A stretch of DNA of 64,000 nt. Source: Deinococcus sp. QL22 (GTDB lineage Bacteria > Deinococcota > Deinococci > Deinococcales > Deinococcaceae). The first letter of the stretch is position 1, and each line of letters opens with the position of its first letter. Positions 9,552 to 17,433 of this stretch are shown one piece after another. The translations under genes and the position numbers were made by a program. The stretch covers positions 682,001 to 746,000 of the forward strand of contig NZ_CP097149.1 of the NCBI RefSeq assembly GCF_023370075.1, read 5' to 3'. The notes under the pieces were generated by a model. It searched no databases and was not told where the DNA came from. It saw nothing but the letters and a program-made list of their open reading frames with translations.

Positions 9552-9654
9552 CCGGGTCTGGCCCTTACTGCGCGTGACGGAGCAACAATGCCGCTCGTAA
9601 TGACGTCCACACGCTCCCTACCAATCGAAATTAACAGGGCGGTTACTCCCCCGG
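9552..9654 (-). ncRNA. yybP-ykoY (Mn2+) riboswitch upstream of terC
   Basis: Read on the minus strand, the element starts CCGGGGGAGTAAC and ends GGGCCAGACCCGG. The P1 helix is CCGGG (9650-9654) with CCCGG (9552-9556), and the conserved GGAGTA and (C)AGAC bases flank it as in known yybP-ykoY aptamers. Downstream, GTCTGGCCC (minus, 9510-9518) is an exact 9-base complement of GGGCCAGAC (9556-9564), so a competing helix would break P1. Its association with a TerC gene is a classic one for this class. Confidence 0.78.
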
Positions 9655-9702
9655 AGTTGAGAACAGTGAATCATCTGGTGGGGCTGCGATGTGTATCTCA
9701 GC

Positions 9703-12255
9703 TTACGATACTGGCTCTGCCTTCCCCCCCACCAACTCACGCTGCCAGCCGTGCAGCACCTCTAGCGCCTGCATCGGCGTCAGGCGGCTGAGGTCGAGTG
9801 TTGCCAATTCGCGGGTCAGCTTCTGGTCGTCGCCCTGCGTGTTCAGCGCGGTCAGCAGGCGGGCGGCGCGGGCGGTCACGGGCGCGGGCAACCCGGCCAG
9901 GCGGGCCACCTCTACCCCGTAACTCTGGCGGGCCGCACCGGGAATGACCTGATGATAGAAAGTCAGGCCGCCCGCGTCAGCGTCCTCTTCGGCAGCCACG
10001 TGCAGGTTGATCAGGCCGGGATGGTCGGTTTCTAGCCGAGTCAGCTCGAAGTAGTGGGTGGCAAACAACGTATGGGCGCGGGTGGAATGTAGGTGTTCCA
10101 GCGCCGCCTGTGCAATGGCGAGGCCGTCGAGGGTACTCGTGCCGCGCCCCACTTCATCCAGAATGATCAGGCTGCGGGGCGTGGCCGCGTGCAGGATGGC
10201 GGCCAGTTCGCTCATTTCGACCATAAACGTAGAGCGGCCCCCGGCAAGATCATCGCTGGCCCCGATGCGCGTATGAATGGCGTCGTAGACAGGCAATTCG
10301 GCGCGGTCAGCGGGCACGAAGGAGCCGATCTGGTGCAGCAGCGCACACAGCGCCACCGTGCGGAGGTAGGTGCTTTTGCCCGCCATATTCGGCCCGGTCA
10401 GCAGCAGCGTGTGGCGCAAGTCGTCCAGCAGCGCGTCATTGGGCACGAAGCGGCCCCGCGCACTCTGCTCGACCACCGGATGCCGCGCCTGCATTACCCG
10501 TGCATACCCCGATACGGTTTCGGGGCGCGTCCAGCCCCGTTCCACGGCAATTTCAGCCAGGGCCGACAGCACATCGAGGTCAGCGGCGGCTCCGGCAGCT
10601 TCCAGCAGCGCGTCGGCGTGCATGGCGAGGCCGTCGCGCAGGTCAGTGAAGACCTCCTGCTCCAATCGTCCGGCAGCTCCTTCCAGCCGCGCAATCTCGC
10701 GTTCATGGTCGCGCAGGTCGGGGCGAGTGAAGCGGGCGCGGTCTTTGAGGGTGGCGATCTGGCGGTAATCCGATGGCACCTTTGCCAGATGCGCCGACGT
10801 GACTTCCAGAAAGTAACCGAACACGTTGTTGAAGCCGACTTTCAGGCTGCCGATGCCCGTGCGTTCGCGCTCCGAGAGTTCCAGCATGGCAATCCATTCG
10901 CGGTGTGCCAGCGCTTCCGCCTTCAGTTTGTCCAGTTCGGGGTGAAACCCCTCGCGGATCAGACCGCCGTCGCCTGCCCGAATTGGTGGGTCTTCGACCA
11001 GTGCGGCGCGAATCTGCAACACCACTTCCGGCAGCCCGTTCACGCGGGCACGCACGCCGCCCAGCAACCCCTCGTGACCGTCCAGCAGGCGGGCGGCGTC
11101 GGGCAAGAGGTCTAGGGTGCGGGCCAGAGACGCCACTTCACGCGGGGTGGCGCGGCGGGTGGCAACCCTTGCGGCAAGGCGTTCCAGATCGTGGGCGCGG
11201 TACAGCAGGGCACGCACCGCGTTTCGCAAATCTGCCGCTCTCGTCAGGGTTTCCACAGCGTCCAGCCGCGCCCGCACACTCAGTTCATCCAGCAGGGGCG
11301 CACGCAACCACGCCCGCAACCTGCGCCGCCCGCCTGCCGTGCGCGTTTCGCTCAACACGTCCATCAGGGTCATACCCTGCGGAGCCTGCGGCACAAAGAT
11401 TTCCAGCGCCCGCGCCGCCGCGTCGGGCAGGCGCATGTGTGCCCCCGGCTCAAACCGCAATACCCGCCGCACCATCTCCAGGCGGCCCTGCTGGGTGGCC
11501 CTTGCGTAGCCCAGCACCGCGCCGCAGGCCCGCACCAGCGCGGCATTGTTGAGGGTTCCGGGCACTTCGCCCAGTACGGTGTGCAGTTCATGGCGGGCCG
11601 CCGCTTCCTCAAAGTTGCCGGGCGACAGCATGGCCGGAAAGCGGGCCTGAAAATCGGCCATCAGCGCGGCGTTTCCGGCCAATTCGGGGGCCAGCAGGAC
11701 CTCCCGCGCCCGCCAGCGCCCCAATTCGTCGTACAGCACCGAGCGGGTATGAAAGGCAGCGCAGCGGAATTCGCCCGTAGAAATGTCGAGCAGCGCCAGC
11801 GCGTAGCCGTCGCCCGTGGCCACCGCCGCCAGATAGTTTTCGTCGGCGGTCAGGTGGCGTTCCTCGGTGACGGTGCCGGGGGTCAGCAGTTGCGTCACCT
11901 TGCGGTCGACGAGTGCGCCGCCCGGTTCCTCGATCTGGTCGGCCACCGCCACGCGCACGCCCGCCTGCAACAGCCGCTCTACGTTGTTGTCCAGTGTCCT
12001 CAGCGGAATTCCGGCCATCGGCGTAGAGAAGTCGCGGCTGCTTTTGTGGGTCAGGGCAATCCCCAGCAGGCGTGAGAGGCGTTCGGCGTCCTCGCCAAAG
12101 GTTTCGTAAAAATCGCCGCACTGAAATAGCAGCAGCGCGTTGGGCAACTGGGCTTCCACCTCATCGCGCATCTGCACGTACTGCGTCAGCATCGGCGGCA
12201 ATGGGCCATGACCCGTGCCCTTCAGCACACCCTGCGGAACTTCTCTGGGACTCAC
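9703..12255 (-). CDS. mutS: DNA mismatch repair protein MutS
   Basis: An 850-residue MutS1 that binds mismatches and recruits MutL. The mismatch-reading motif GDFYETF (Phe-x-Glu) is near residues 47-53. The ATPase carries Walker A GPNMAGKST, Walker B LIILDEVGRGTS and the THYFEL His. The start is GTG at 12255 with a TAAACT box six bases upstream, so the mRNA is probably leaderless; ATG at 12192 is an alternative. A degenerate RDR motif overlaps this -10 (12265-12281). mutL lies 5 kb away on the other strand, so the pair is not an operon. Confidence 0.97.
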   Translation of the reverse strand: MSPREVPQGVLKGTGHGPLPPMLTQYVQMRDEVEAQLPNALLLFQCGDFYETFGEDAERLSRLLGIALTHKSSRDFSTPMAGIPLRTLDNNVERLLQAGVRVAVADQIEEPGGALVDRKVTQLLTPGTVTEERHLTADENYLAAVATGDGYALALLDISTGEFRCAAFHTRSVLYDELGRWRAREVLLAPELAGNAALMADFQARFPAMLSPGNFEEAAARHELHTVLGEVPGTLNNAALVRACGAVLGYARATQQGRLEMVRRVLRFEPGAHMRLPDAAARALEIFVPQAPQGMTLMDVLSETRTAGGRRRLRAWLRAPLLDELSVRARLDAVETLTRAADLRNAVRALLYRAHDLERLAARVATRRATPREVASLARTLDLLPDAARLLDGHEGLLGGVRARVNGLPEVVLQIRAALVEDPPIRAGDGGLIREGFHPELDKLKAEALAHREWIAMLELSERERTGIGSLKVGFNNVFGYFLEVTSAHLAKVPSDYRQIATLKDRARFTRPDLRDHEREIARLEGAAGRLEQEVFTDLRDGLAMHADALLEAAGAAADLDVLSALAEIAVERGWTRPETVSGYARVMQARHPVVEQSARGRFVPNDALLDDLRHTLLLTGPNMAGKSTYLRTVALCALLHQIGSFVPADRAELPVYDAIHTRIGASDDLAGGRSTFMVEMSELAAILHAATPRSLIILDEVGRGTSTLDGLAIAQAALEHLHSTRAHTLFATHYFELTRLETDHPGLINLHVAAEEDADAGGLTFYHQVIPGAARQSYGVEVARLAGLPAPVTARAARLLTALNTQGDDQKLTRELATLDLSRLTPMQALEVLHGWQRELVGGKAEPVS

Positions 12256-12264
12256 CAGACCAGT

Positions 12265-12281
12265 TTACGTCCACAGCAGAT
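12265..12281. promoter_or_regulatory. degenerate radiation/desiccation response motif at mutS
   Basis: TTACGTCCACAGCAGAT: the left half TTACGTC matches the DdrO half-site (TTATGTC-like), the other half is poor. It overlaps the predicted -10 of mutS (AGTTTA on the plus strand, 12262-12267). mutS is reported among RDR-regulon candidates in D. radiodurans. Confidence 0.4.
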
Positions 12282-12472
12282 TGGAACGGGGGTATGGGGC
12301 ACGTTGGAAGAAACAGGAAGTCTTCCATTCACAGATTGGCAGAACGACCCCAATCATTCGGGCAAGGCAGATCCGAAACACATTGCTCAGGGGGACAAGT
12401 TGCGACTGACGCTGCGGTCAGCTCAGGTTTTATGCCAGAATTCATACCCTTATCAGCCCTGCTGACAGAGGT

Positions 12473-13174
12473 ATGTCAGAGCGTGGCGGCCATGCTGGAC
12501 GGCATATGGAACTGCTGATGACATTGTTTGTGGTGGGTGCGGTGCTGGTGCTGGCCGTGATTCTGGCTCCGCGCGCCAAGCGCACCCAAAGCCCGACATC
12601 TGCTGGTTCTGCCCGGCGTTCCGGCCCCATTTCTTCCGGCCAGCTTCCAGAAGGCCAAGTCCGCTTTTCTACTGCCGAGGCCGAGCGACAGCAGCGGCTC
12701 CGCGAGCAGGAGGAAGCCGCCAGCGTTCACCCTTCCCACGTGCCCGGCGGCATCCCCGAATCGCTGCCCATCAAGCTCAAGGGGTACTTTTTCAGCAAAA
12801 GCGAACTGGCCTTTTTTCAGACGTTGGAAGGCGCGTTGCCGCAGGGCTTCCGGGTGTTTGCCAACGTGCGCCTGAACGACCTGTTTTTGATCACCGCGCC
12901 CCCGCACCAGCGGCAGGGTACCTACGCCCGCCTGCGCGACAAGCACGTGGATTTTTTGATCGTGGCCCTGCCCGATTTCCGGCCCGTGTGCGCCATAGAA
13001 CTGGACGGCGCAACCCATGACCAGCCCCAGCAGCAGTACCGCGACGCCGTGAAAGACGTAGCTTTCCGCAGCGCGGGCCTGCCCTTGTTGCGCCTGCGGG
13101 CCGAGGGCAACCACACCCGCCAGAGCGTGCAAAAACTGCTGGAAGGCTACGTAAGACAGCGCACAGTGGCCTAA
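12473..13174 (+). CDS. DUF2726 domain protein with N-terminal membrane anchor
   Basis: A 233-residue protein with one N-terminal transmembrane segment (LMTLFVVGAVLVLAVILA), a charged linker, and a C-terminal DUF2726 domain (about 100-228) that has a restriction-endonuclease-like look: YARLRDKHVDFLIVA, then VCAIELDGATHD and LPLLRLRAEGNH. This pattern, Asp-(x)n-Glu-x-Asp, recalls PD-(D/E)XK folds. Molecular function is unknown. The start at 12473 is uncertain; ATG at 12506 or 12518 would still keep the membrane segment. It is divergent from mutS and followed by its own terminator. Confidence 0.82.
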   Translation: MSERGGHAGRHMELLMTLFVVGAVLVLAVILAPRAKRTQSPTSAGSARRSGPISSGQLPEGQVRFSTAEAERQQRLREQEEAASVHPSHVPGGIPESLPIKLKGYFFSKSELAFFQTLEGALPQGFRVFANVRLNDLFLITAPPHQRQGTYARLRDKHVDFLIVALPDFRPVCAIELDGATHDQPQQQYRDAVKDVAFRSAGLPLLRLRAEGNHTRQSVQKLLEGYVRQRTVA

Positions 13175-13193
13175 AGCAAGTCTGGTTGTCTCG

Positions 13194-13220
13194 GCCCGCC
13201 TCCCCATAAGGCGGGCTTTG
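13194..13220 (+). terminator. intrinsic terminator after DUF2726 gene
   Basis: Hairpin GCCCGCCT/AGGCGGGC with a 7-base loop, followed by TTTG, 20 bases after the stop codon. Confidence 0.8.
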
Positions 13221-13326
13221 TGTGGCCTATGCTCCGGCCAGCCAAACCGCTTGGAGTCCAGATCAGTTGAACTAGAGTGGAGATACACGCAGTATTCACC
13301 CTCTCCCCCACCCCGCCGAGGCTCCC

Positions 13327-13923
13327 ATGACCGCACCCGCTGACCCACACGCCGTTCTCAGCCTCAGCGCCTTAGAAGGCCTGTACCCCGCCCCCAATGC
13401 CAGCGTTTCTCTGAAAGTCATTGACCACATAGATGACGGCCTGCGCGGCAGCCTGGCCCTGTCTCCGCTGTGTTTTTTGGCGACGGCCAATGCACAGGGC
13501 CACCTCGATTGCTCGCCGCGTGGCGATCCCGCCGGAACCGTGCAGGTGCCCGACCCCTACACGCTGCTGCTGCCTGACCGCCCCGGCAACAACCGCCTCG
13601 ACAGCCTGCGGAACATTGTTGAGAACCCGGAAGTGGGGCTGATTTTTGTGCTGCCCGGCGTGAATGAGGTCGTCAGAGTCAATGGCCGCGCCCGCCTCAG
13701 CACCGATCCCGAGTTGTTGGGGCGCTTTGAAGGGGCGGGCAAGTTGCCCCGGTTGGTTATTTCCATCGCTGTGCGTGAGGCGTTTATGCATTGCCCCCGC
13801 GCCTTTTCTGCCGCAGAATTGTGGAATCCACAGCGCCACCTGACGCCTCAACAGCGCCCAGATTTCGCGGCCATTTTCAAGGGCCATGTGGAACGGAATA
13901 CGCTGGCGAGTCAGACCAGCTGA
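13327..13923 (+). CDS. pyridoxamine 5'-phosphate oxidase family FMN-binding protein
   Basis: A 198-residue split-barrel flavoprotein of the MSMEG_1061-like PPOX group. Signs are CFLATANAQGHLDCSPRGDPAG near residues 49-70 (shown here as two pieces, CFLATANAQGHLD and SPRGDPAG), LPDRPGNNRLDSLRNI, and VVRVNGRARLS. The family uses FMN or F420-type cofactors, with mostly unknown substrates. The RGDP and PGNNR pieces fit flavin phosphate binding. It is a single gene with no obvious partner. Confidence 0.88.
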   Translation: MTAPADPHAVLSLSALEGLYPAPNASVSLKVIDHIDDGLRGSLALSPLCFLATANAQGHLDCSPRGDPAGTVQVPDPYTLLLPDRPGNNRLDSLRNIVENPEVGLIFVLPGVNEVVRVNGRARLSTDPELLGRFEGAGKLPRLVISIAVREAFMHCPRAFSAAELWNPQRHLTPQQRPDFAAIFKGHVERNTLASQTS

Positions 13924-14071
13924 ACTCGGAACCTCCAGTCTCAGGGTTTATCAAGCACTAAAACAGCGTTCTCGTCGCTGTGCGGGCTGTTGACCACACA
14001 GTAGGCTGAAAACGGCCTTCCCCTGCACCACCCCTTGTCCTCACCGGAAAGCCAGAGGAGACCGACTTCAG

Positions 14072-14860
14072 ATGGCCGCACACTCAGACCAAGCGCCCGA
14101 ACAACAACGCAAGAAGTCCAGTGCCAAGAAGACTAAAACACCCAGTGAACGCCTGACCAAGCTACTGCCAGCCGTACAAAGCGGCGACCCCAAAGCGGTT
14201 CATGAGGCCCGCAAGCTGACGCGCAAAGTGGCCGCAGAACTGGCCCTCACGGACGCTCCGAAAAAAGTGCGGCGGGCCTGGCGGGATCTGCGCCGCGCCG
14301 TGGCCCCCATCCGTGACCGGGATGCGGCGGGCGAGCATGTGCGGGCCGCCCTGGAGGAACTGAACGCCTCCGCAACCGAGATCGCGGCGTTCGAGCGGGG
14401 CTGGCAGGGCAAGCGGGCCGAGGCATTGGCTGCTCTGCACTTGCCCAGGCTCATCAAGGATGTGCCGCGCCCGAAGCACTTTAAGCGCAAGGTATGGGCA
14501 GCGTTGGCCGAGCAGAGCGCAGAGATTCTGGACGCTGCCCCCAAGGTTCTGCGGGCCAGAAAAACGGAGACCTGGCACGAGTGGCGCAAGACTCTGAAGC
14601 ACTACCGCTACACGCTGGAACTGCTAGAGCCAGCGCCCACCGCCCTGACGGACGTGCTGGACGGTTTGGGGCGATTGCAAGACGCCGAAGTGGTGCTAGA
14701 CATTTTGACCACAGAAACGTGGCTACCACATTCCAAAGACGCCCTGATAGAACGGGAGCAGAAGGCGCGGCAAGAATCTCAGCAGCAAATCAGGCAAGCC
14801 TGGCCCGCGCTAGAGACATTCCTGCACAGCAAATCTCAGCCGGAGAAAACCCGCGGCTGA
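14072..14860 (+). CDS. CHAD domain protein
   Basis: A 262-residue alpha-helical CHAD protein. The conserved His/Lys/Arg positions are visible: VHEARKLTRKV (about 43-53), RRAWRDLRRAVAPIRDRDA, and WHEWRKTLKHYRYTLEL (169-185). CHAD domains bind inorganic polyphosphate, and polyphosphate glucokinase is encoded 7 kb away, a loose thematic link only. The N-terminus is Lys-rich (RKKSSAKKTKT). The start has an AGAGGAGA ribosome site. It is monocistronic; a bidirectional terminator follows at 14978. Confidence 0.92.
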   Translation: MAAHSDQAPEQQRKKSSAKKTKTPSERLTKLLPAVQSGDPKAVHEARKLTRKVAAELALTDAPKKVRRAWRDLRRAVAPIRDRDAAGEHVRAALEELNASATEIAAFERGWQGKRAEALAALHLPRLIKDVPRPKHFKRKVWAALAEQSAEILDAAPKVLRARKTETWHEWRKTLKHYRYTLELLEPAPTALTDVLDGLGRLQDAEVVLDILTTETWLPHSKDALIEREQKARQESQQQIRQAWPALETFLHSKSQPEKTRG

Positions 14861-14977
14861 TACGGAAATCGACTTGCAAAGCTACATAGCAGAGCAAGGA
14901 GGAACACAGACGGACTCTGCACCCTTTCGCGCCAACCTCCAGATCGCGGAATCCGAAGAACAGAGAAACCAGCAAGC

Positions 14978-15007
14978 AGGCCCACCTCTTTGTAAAGGCA
15001 TGGGCCT
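14978..15007. terminator. bidirectional hairpin terminator
   Basis: AGGCCCA (14978-14984) and TGGGCCT (15001-15007) form a 7-bp stem; GTTTAATCT follows on the plus strand and GCTTGCTGGTTTCT on the minus strand. It serves CHAD on one side and the 38-aa ORF on the other. Confidence 0.65.
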
Positions 15008-15027
15008 GTTTAATCTAAGTCTGATTG

Positions 15028-15144
15028 TTATTCGTCGCAGCCGAGCGCCCGCAGCAAGTCCAACTCGGTAATCGGTGGTAACACTTTTTTCGGAGCAACA
15101 GGACGGGGGCGGCGGCCAAATAAGCGGGAAAAGAATGCAGTCAT
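15028..15144 (-). CDS. small basic protein (38 aa), unknown
   Basis: A minus-strand ORF encoding 38 residues that starts MTAFFSRLFGRRPRPVAPKK and ends LDLLRALGCDE. It has a GAGGTG ribosome site six bases from the ATG, its own terminator-like hairpin 20 bases past the stop, and a structured upstream region with two inverted repeats at 15212-15240. An amphipathic N-terminus (FFSRLFGRR) suggests membrane-surface or RNA contact, but that is inference. No family recognised. It fills the otherwise gene-free 466-base gap between CHAD and the pterin dehydratase. Confidence 0.5.
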   Translation of the reverse strand: MTAFFSRLFGRRPRPVAPKKVLPPITELDLLRALGCDE

Positions 15145-15211
15145 AAGCACCTCGTTAGATGACGAGAGAAGCGATGGGGTGCGGGAGCACAGGCAAACTG
15201 ATGAACAACTG

Positions 15212-15240
15212 ATCTTATCCTAAGATTTCTTCATGAGAAA
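15212..15240. promoter_or_regulatory. two adjacent inverted repeats, candidate operator
   Basis: ATCTTA-TCC-TAAGAT (15212-15226) is followed, sharing three bases, by ATTTCT-TCATG-AGAAAT (15224-15240). Both are perfect 6-bp inverted repeats. The first contains a TAAGAT that could be the -10 of the 38-aa ORF. Confidence 0.4.
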
Positions 15241-15314
15241 TGGGTCTACATTACATAGCCCTGACCTGCGTAAAGGGTCAGTTGCCTTAGTCTCTTGAAC
15301 CGTGTTTCAACTCT

Positions 15315-15330
15315 GCACGGTGCACCGTGC
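15315..15330. promoter_or_regulatory. 16-bp perfect palindrome upstream of pterin dehydratase
   Basis: GCACGGTGCACCGTGC is self-complementary over all 16 bases and lies 11 bases before the ATG at 15342. It looks like a dimeric repressor or activator site, though no regulator is identified. Confidence 0.45.
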
Positions 15331-15341
15331 CGCGCCCTACC

Positions 15342-15701
15342 ATGCTCGGTATGGCTTACGACCCGCGAATGGCATTCGATCCTGAGCGCAAGATGACTGA
15401 TGGAGATGTGCAAGACCTGAAGCCCGACGGCTGGTGGGGCGGCGAGGGGACGCTTTTCCGTGATGTGACTTTTGAGAGCTATCAGGACGGCGTGAATTTT
15501 GCCGTGCAGGTCGCCGCACTGGCCGAGGCGCAAAACCACCACCCAGACATCACCATCCATTTCCGCCGCGTGAAACTGAGCTACTTTACGCACGATGCGG
15601 GCGGCGTGACGATGGCCGATATCGAGGGCGCACGGGCTGTGAATGGGCTAATTGCAGGCCTAGAGCCAACCGATGAGCACAAAGGTGAAATTGCCGGGTG
15701 A
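15342..15701 (+). CDS. 4a-hydroxytetrahydrobiopterin dehydratase (PCD/DCoH family)
   Basis: A pterin-4a-carbinolamine dehydratase that recycles hydroxylated pterin cofactors. The family core starts at MTDGDVQDL and holds the catalytic motif ALAEAQNHHPDI plus the later VKLSYFTHDAGG. The N-terminus is about 20 residues longer than usual; the frame opens at a GTG at 15327 that overlaps the 16-bp palindrome, so ATG at 15342 or 15351 is preferred. No strong ribosome site is seen. It is translationally coupled to the downstream thioesterase (GTGA overlap). No aromatic amino acid hydroxylase is nearby. Confidence 0.88.
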   Translation: MLGMAYDPRMAFDPERKMTDGDVQDLKPDGWWGGEGTLFRDVTFESYQDGVNFAVQVAALAEAQNHHPDITIHFRRVKLSYFTHDAGGVTMADIEGARAVNGLIAGLEPTDEHKGEIAG

Positions 15702-16171
15702 AGCTCTCTATTCCTGACGCCGATGTGCTGTGGGACGGTCTGGCCGACTCCCGCAAGCACGCCCTGACCCTGACCGTTGCACAGACCGACCTGGACGACC
15801 TGTCGCACGTGAACAACACGGTCTACCTGACGTGGTGCGAACAGGCCGCCCGCGCCCACGCTGTGCGCCTCGGCATGGGCACCGACGCCCTGATCGCGTT
15901 GGGAGCCGTTCCAGTGGCCCGCCAGCACGTCATCGATTACCACAAGCCCGCCCTTCTGGGAGACCGCGTGCGGATTCGTACCGCCCTGACCACCTCGGTG
16001 GGCGTGCGGAGCGTGCGGGCCTATACGCTAGACCGCCTGAACGAAGGCGACGCGGAGGATACGAACGGCGTGCGGTTGGCCGAATGTCAGACGACGTGGG
16101 TCTGGGTGGACCCCGTGAGCGGCAGGCCCAAGCGCACGCCGCCGGAAGTGATGGAGCGATTTGGATTTTAG
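15698..16171 (+). CDS. acyl-CoA thioesterase (hotdog fold)
   Basis: A 157-residue hotdog thioesterase of the 4-hydroxybenzoyl-CoA thioesterase group. The motif DLDDLSHVNNTVYLTWCEQA carries the catalytic Asp/His-Asn-Asn pattern near residues 31-50. HVIDYHKPALLGDRVRI is the second conserved strand. It starts with GTG overlapping the TGA of the pterin dehydratase, so the two are translationally coupled. The real substrate cannot be read from sequence. Confidence 0.88.
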   Translation: MKLSIPDADVLWDGLADSRKHALTLTVAQTDLDDLSHVNNTVYLTWCEQAARAHAVRLGMGTDALIALGAVPVARQHVIDYHKPALLGDRVRIRTALTTSVGVRSVRAYTLDRLNEGDAEDTNGVRLAECQTTWVWVDPVSGRPKRTPPEVMERFGF

Positions 16172-16194
16172 GAGGCTGGGATGGTGAAGGCGCT

Positions 16195-16324
16195 GGTCTA
16201 AGGGGCTAGGGTCTAGGAGGACTAAGGGAAAGAGTGGGTGAGGTATCGGGTGGCACAGCCTGTGCCAAAGCTCAAGCACCACCTATTCACCCTGCTTAGA
16301 CCCTTCGACCCTTGACCTTTAGAC
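16195..16324. repeat. dispersed inverted-arm repeat, copy B
   Basis: Left arm 16195-16228 (begins GGTCTAAGGGGCTAGGGTCT) and right arm 16295-16324 (begins CTTAGACCCTTCGACCCTTG). The core holds its own palindrome TGGCACAGCCTGTGCCA. It sits between the thioesterase and DUF1844 genes, ending 8 bases before the DUF1844 ATG. Confidence 0.8.
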
Positions 16325-16332
16325 TGCTACGT

Positions 16333-16656
16333 ATGACCGACAACGCCCCCCAAGCAGACAAAACCATCGACGCCAATGACCGTGCCCGCCTCGATCAGAT
16401 TTTTATGCAAGTCGTGATGGACGTGCAGGCGCAGGCCCAGCAGACGCAACCCGCACAGGCGAGCAATCTGGCAGCCATGTTCCATAAAGAACTCGTGACC
16501 GACGCGCTTCAGGGCTGCGCCATGCTGATTGCCGGGTGGAATCAGGGCATGATTGACGAAGCGGGGCTGACGCGCAGTGCCAAAGCCTTACGCGGACTGG
16601 AATTGCCAGAATTGGCAGCGCGGCTAGAGCGGTTGCGGCAGATAGACGAGGCATAA
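16333..16656 (+). CDS. DUF1844 family protein
   Basis: A 107-residue small protein with the DUF1844 pattern: an acidic N-terminus (MTDNAPQADKTIDAND), a hydrophobic helix, and Met/Gln-rich segments. The function of DUF1844 is unknown. The frame extends to a TTG at 16312 inside repeat copy B, so the ATG at 16333 is the sounder start. The promoter, if local, would have to lie within the repeat. Confidence 0.72.
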   Translation: MTDNAPQADKTIDANDRARLDQIFMQVVMDVQAQAQQTQPAQASNLAAMFHKELVTDALQGCAMLIAGWNQGMIDEAGLTRSAKALRGLELPELAARLERLRQIDEA

Positions 16657-16665
16657 AGTAAACTT

Positions 16666-17298
16666 CTAGCAATCTAAAAATGTCTTATCCATCCGCTCGC
16701 GGTCAAAGTCAAGTAAATTGGCATTGAAGACTTGATAGAGACCAGCGAGGAGCGAGGCGTCGGGAGCGATCAAGTCCATTCCGCGATCATCGTATGGGTG
16801 CGCCAAGAGGCTCTGGAAAATATTGGCAATATAGAGACTGCACTGAAGTCGGGGGCGGATGCCTAACTCTGACGCCAAGACACCCCAAAGCAGTAAATGC
16901 AACTCTTCCCGTTGTATCTCAAATAAGACAAAGACCCGGCTCAGCAAATGGCCGTCCTCTTCTAAATGCACCAAGCACACTTCCTGATGATCTGAGGGGA
17001 GGAGCACACCGCAAGCCTTCAGAGCTTGTTTGAATGTACGGCGCTGGCTGCGTGTCGGCCCTGGAGGTTCGCTGAAATACGAAAGCGCAACGAGCAGACG
17101 CGGTGAACTGCCAAAAGCCTGCGCCAAGATGGTTCGGGACAGGTCATAGGCTCGTGTGAACATCTCAAGGTATGAGCCGCCCCGCGACAGTTCAAAGCGG
17201 AGGGCAGAAGGATGCTCATAAAACAGTCCAGCAGTGAAAGCCTTCGCCCCAAAGACATTTTGAATTTGCGTCCAGTAGTCGGCGGTTTCTTCTCTCAC
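16666..17298 (-). CDS. DUF3885 domain protein
   Basis: About 210 residues. The C-terminal part NIFQSLLAHPYDDRGMDLIA, continuing with a LLAGLY...NANLLDFDR pattern, is a clear DUF3885 hallmark (YDDRGMD). The N-terminal half has ALRFELSRGG and a helical region. DUF3885 proteins are of unknown function and often occur near accessory genes. The reading frame opens at TTG 17337, but that TTG belongs to a promoter-like TTGACT-18-TACACT, so the GTG at 17298, nine bases after the -10, is taken as a leaderless start. Confidence 0.8.
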   Translation of the reverse strand: MREETADYWTQIQNVFGAKAFTAGLFYEHPSALRFELSRGGSYLEMFTRAYDLSRTILAQAFGSSPRLLVALSYFSEPPGPTRSQRRTFKQALKACGVLLPSDHQEVCLVHLEEDGHLLSRVFVLFEIQREELHLLLWGVLASELGIRPRLQCSLYIANIFQSLLAHPYDDRGMDLIAPDASLLAGLYQVFNANLLDFDRERMDKTFLDC

Positions 17299-17307
17299 TG
17301 AGGCTGG

Positions 17308-17337
17308 AGTGTAACCACTTGCTCTGAGCAGAGTCAA
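17308..17337 (-). promoter_or_regulatory. predicted promoter of the DUF3885 gene
   Basis: Minus strand TTGACT (17332-17337), 18-base spacer, TACACT (17308-17313), nine bases before a GTG start. Confidence 0.5.
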
Positions 17338-17433
17338 TAAATAACCAGAGATTCATAATGTGACTAGGCCACAACGAAACCCCACCCCAAACGACATTCC
17401 CACTCGCTGCCGCGTTCTAAACTGCCCCTACCC

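Noticed and set aside
13420..13470. Possible CRISPR-like spacing of GCC-rich repeats across GC-rich genes
   Set aside because: Only codon-usage repetition; no direct repeats of constant length with unique spacers occur anywhere in the window.
16295..16332. TTG at 16312 as the DUF1844 start
   Set aside because: It lies in the right arm of repeat B; the ATG at 16333 fits the family better.
17341..17433. RDR motif upstream of mutL (TTCATAATGTGACTA)
   Set aside because: The two halves do not form the TTATGTC-type palindrome; similarity is only to AT content.
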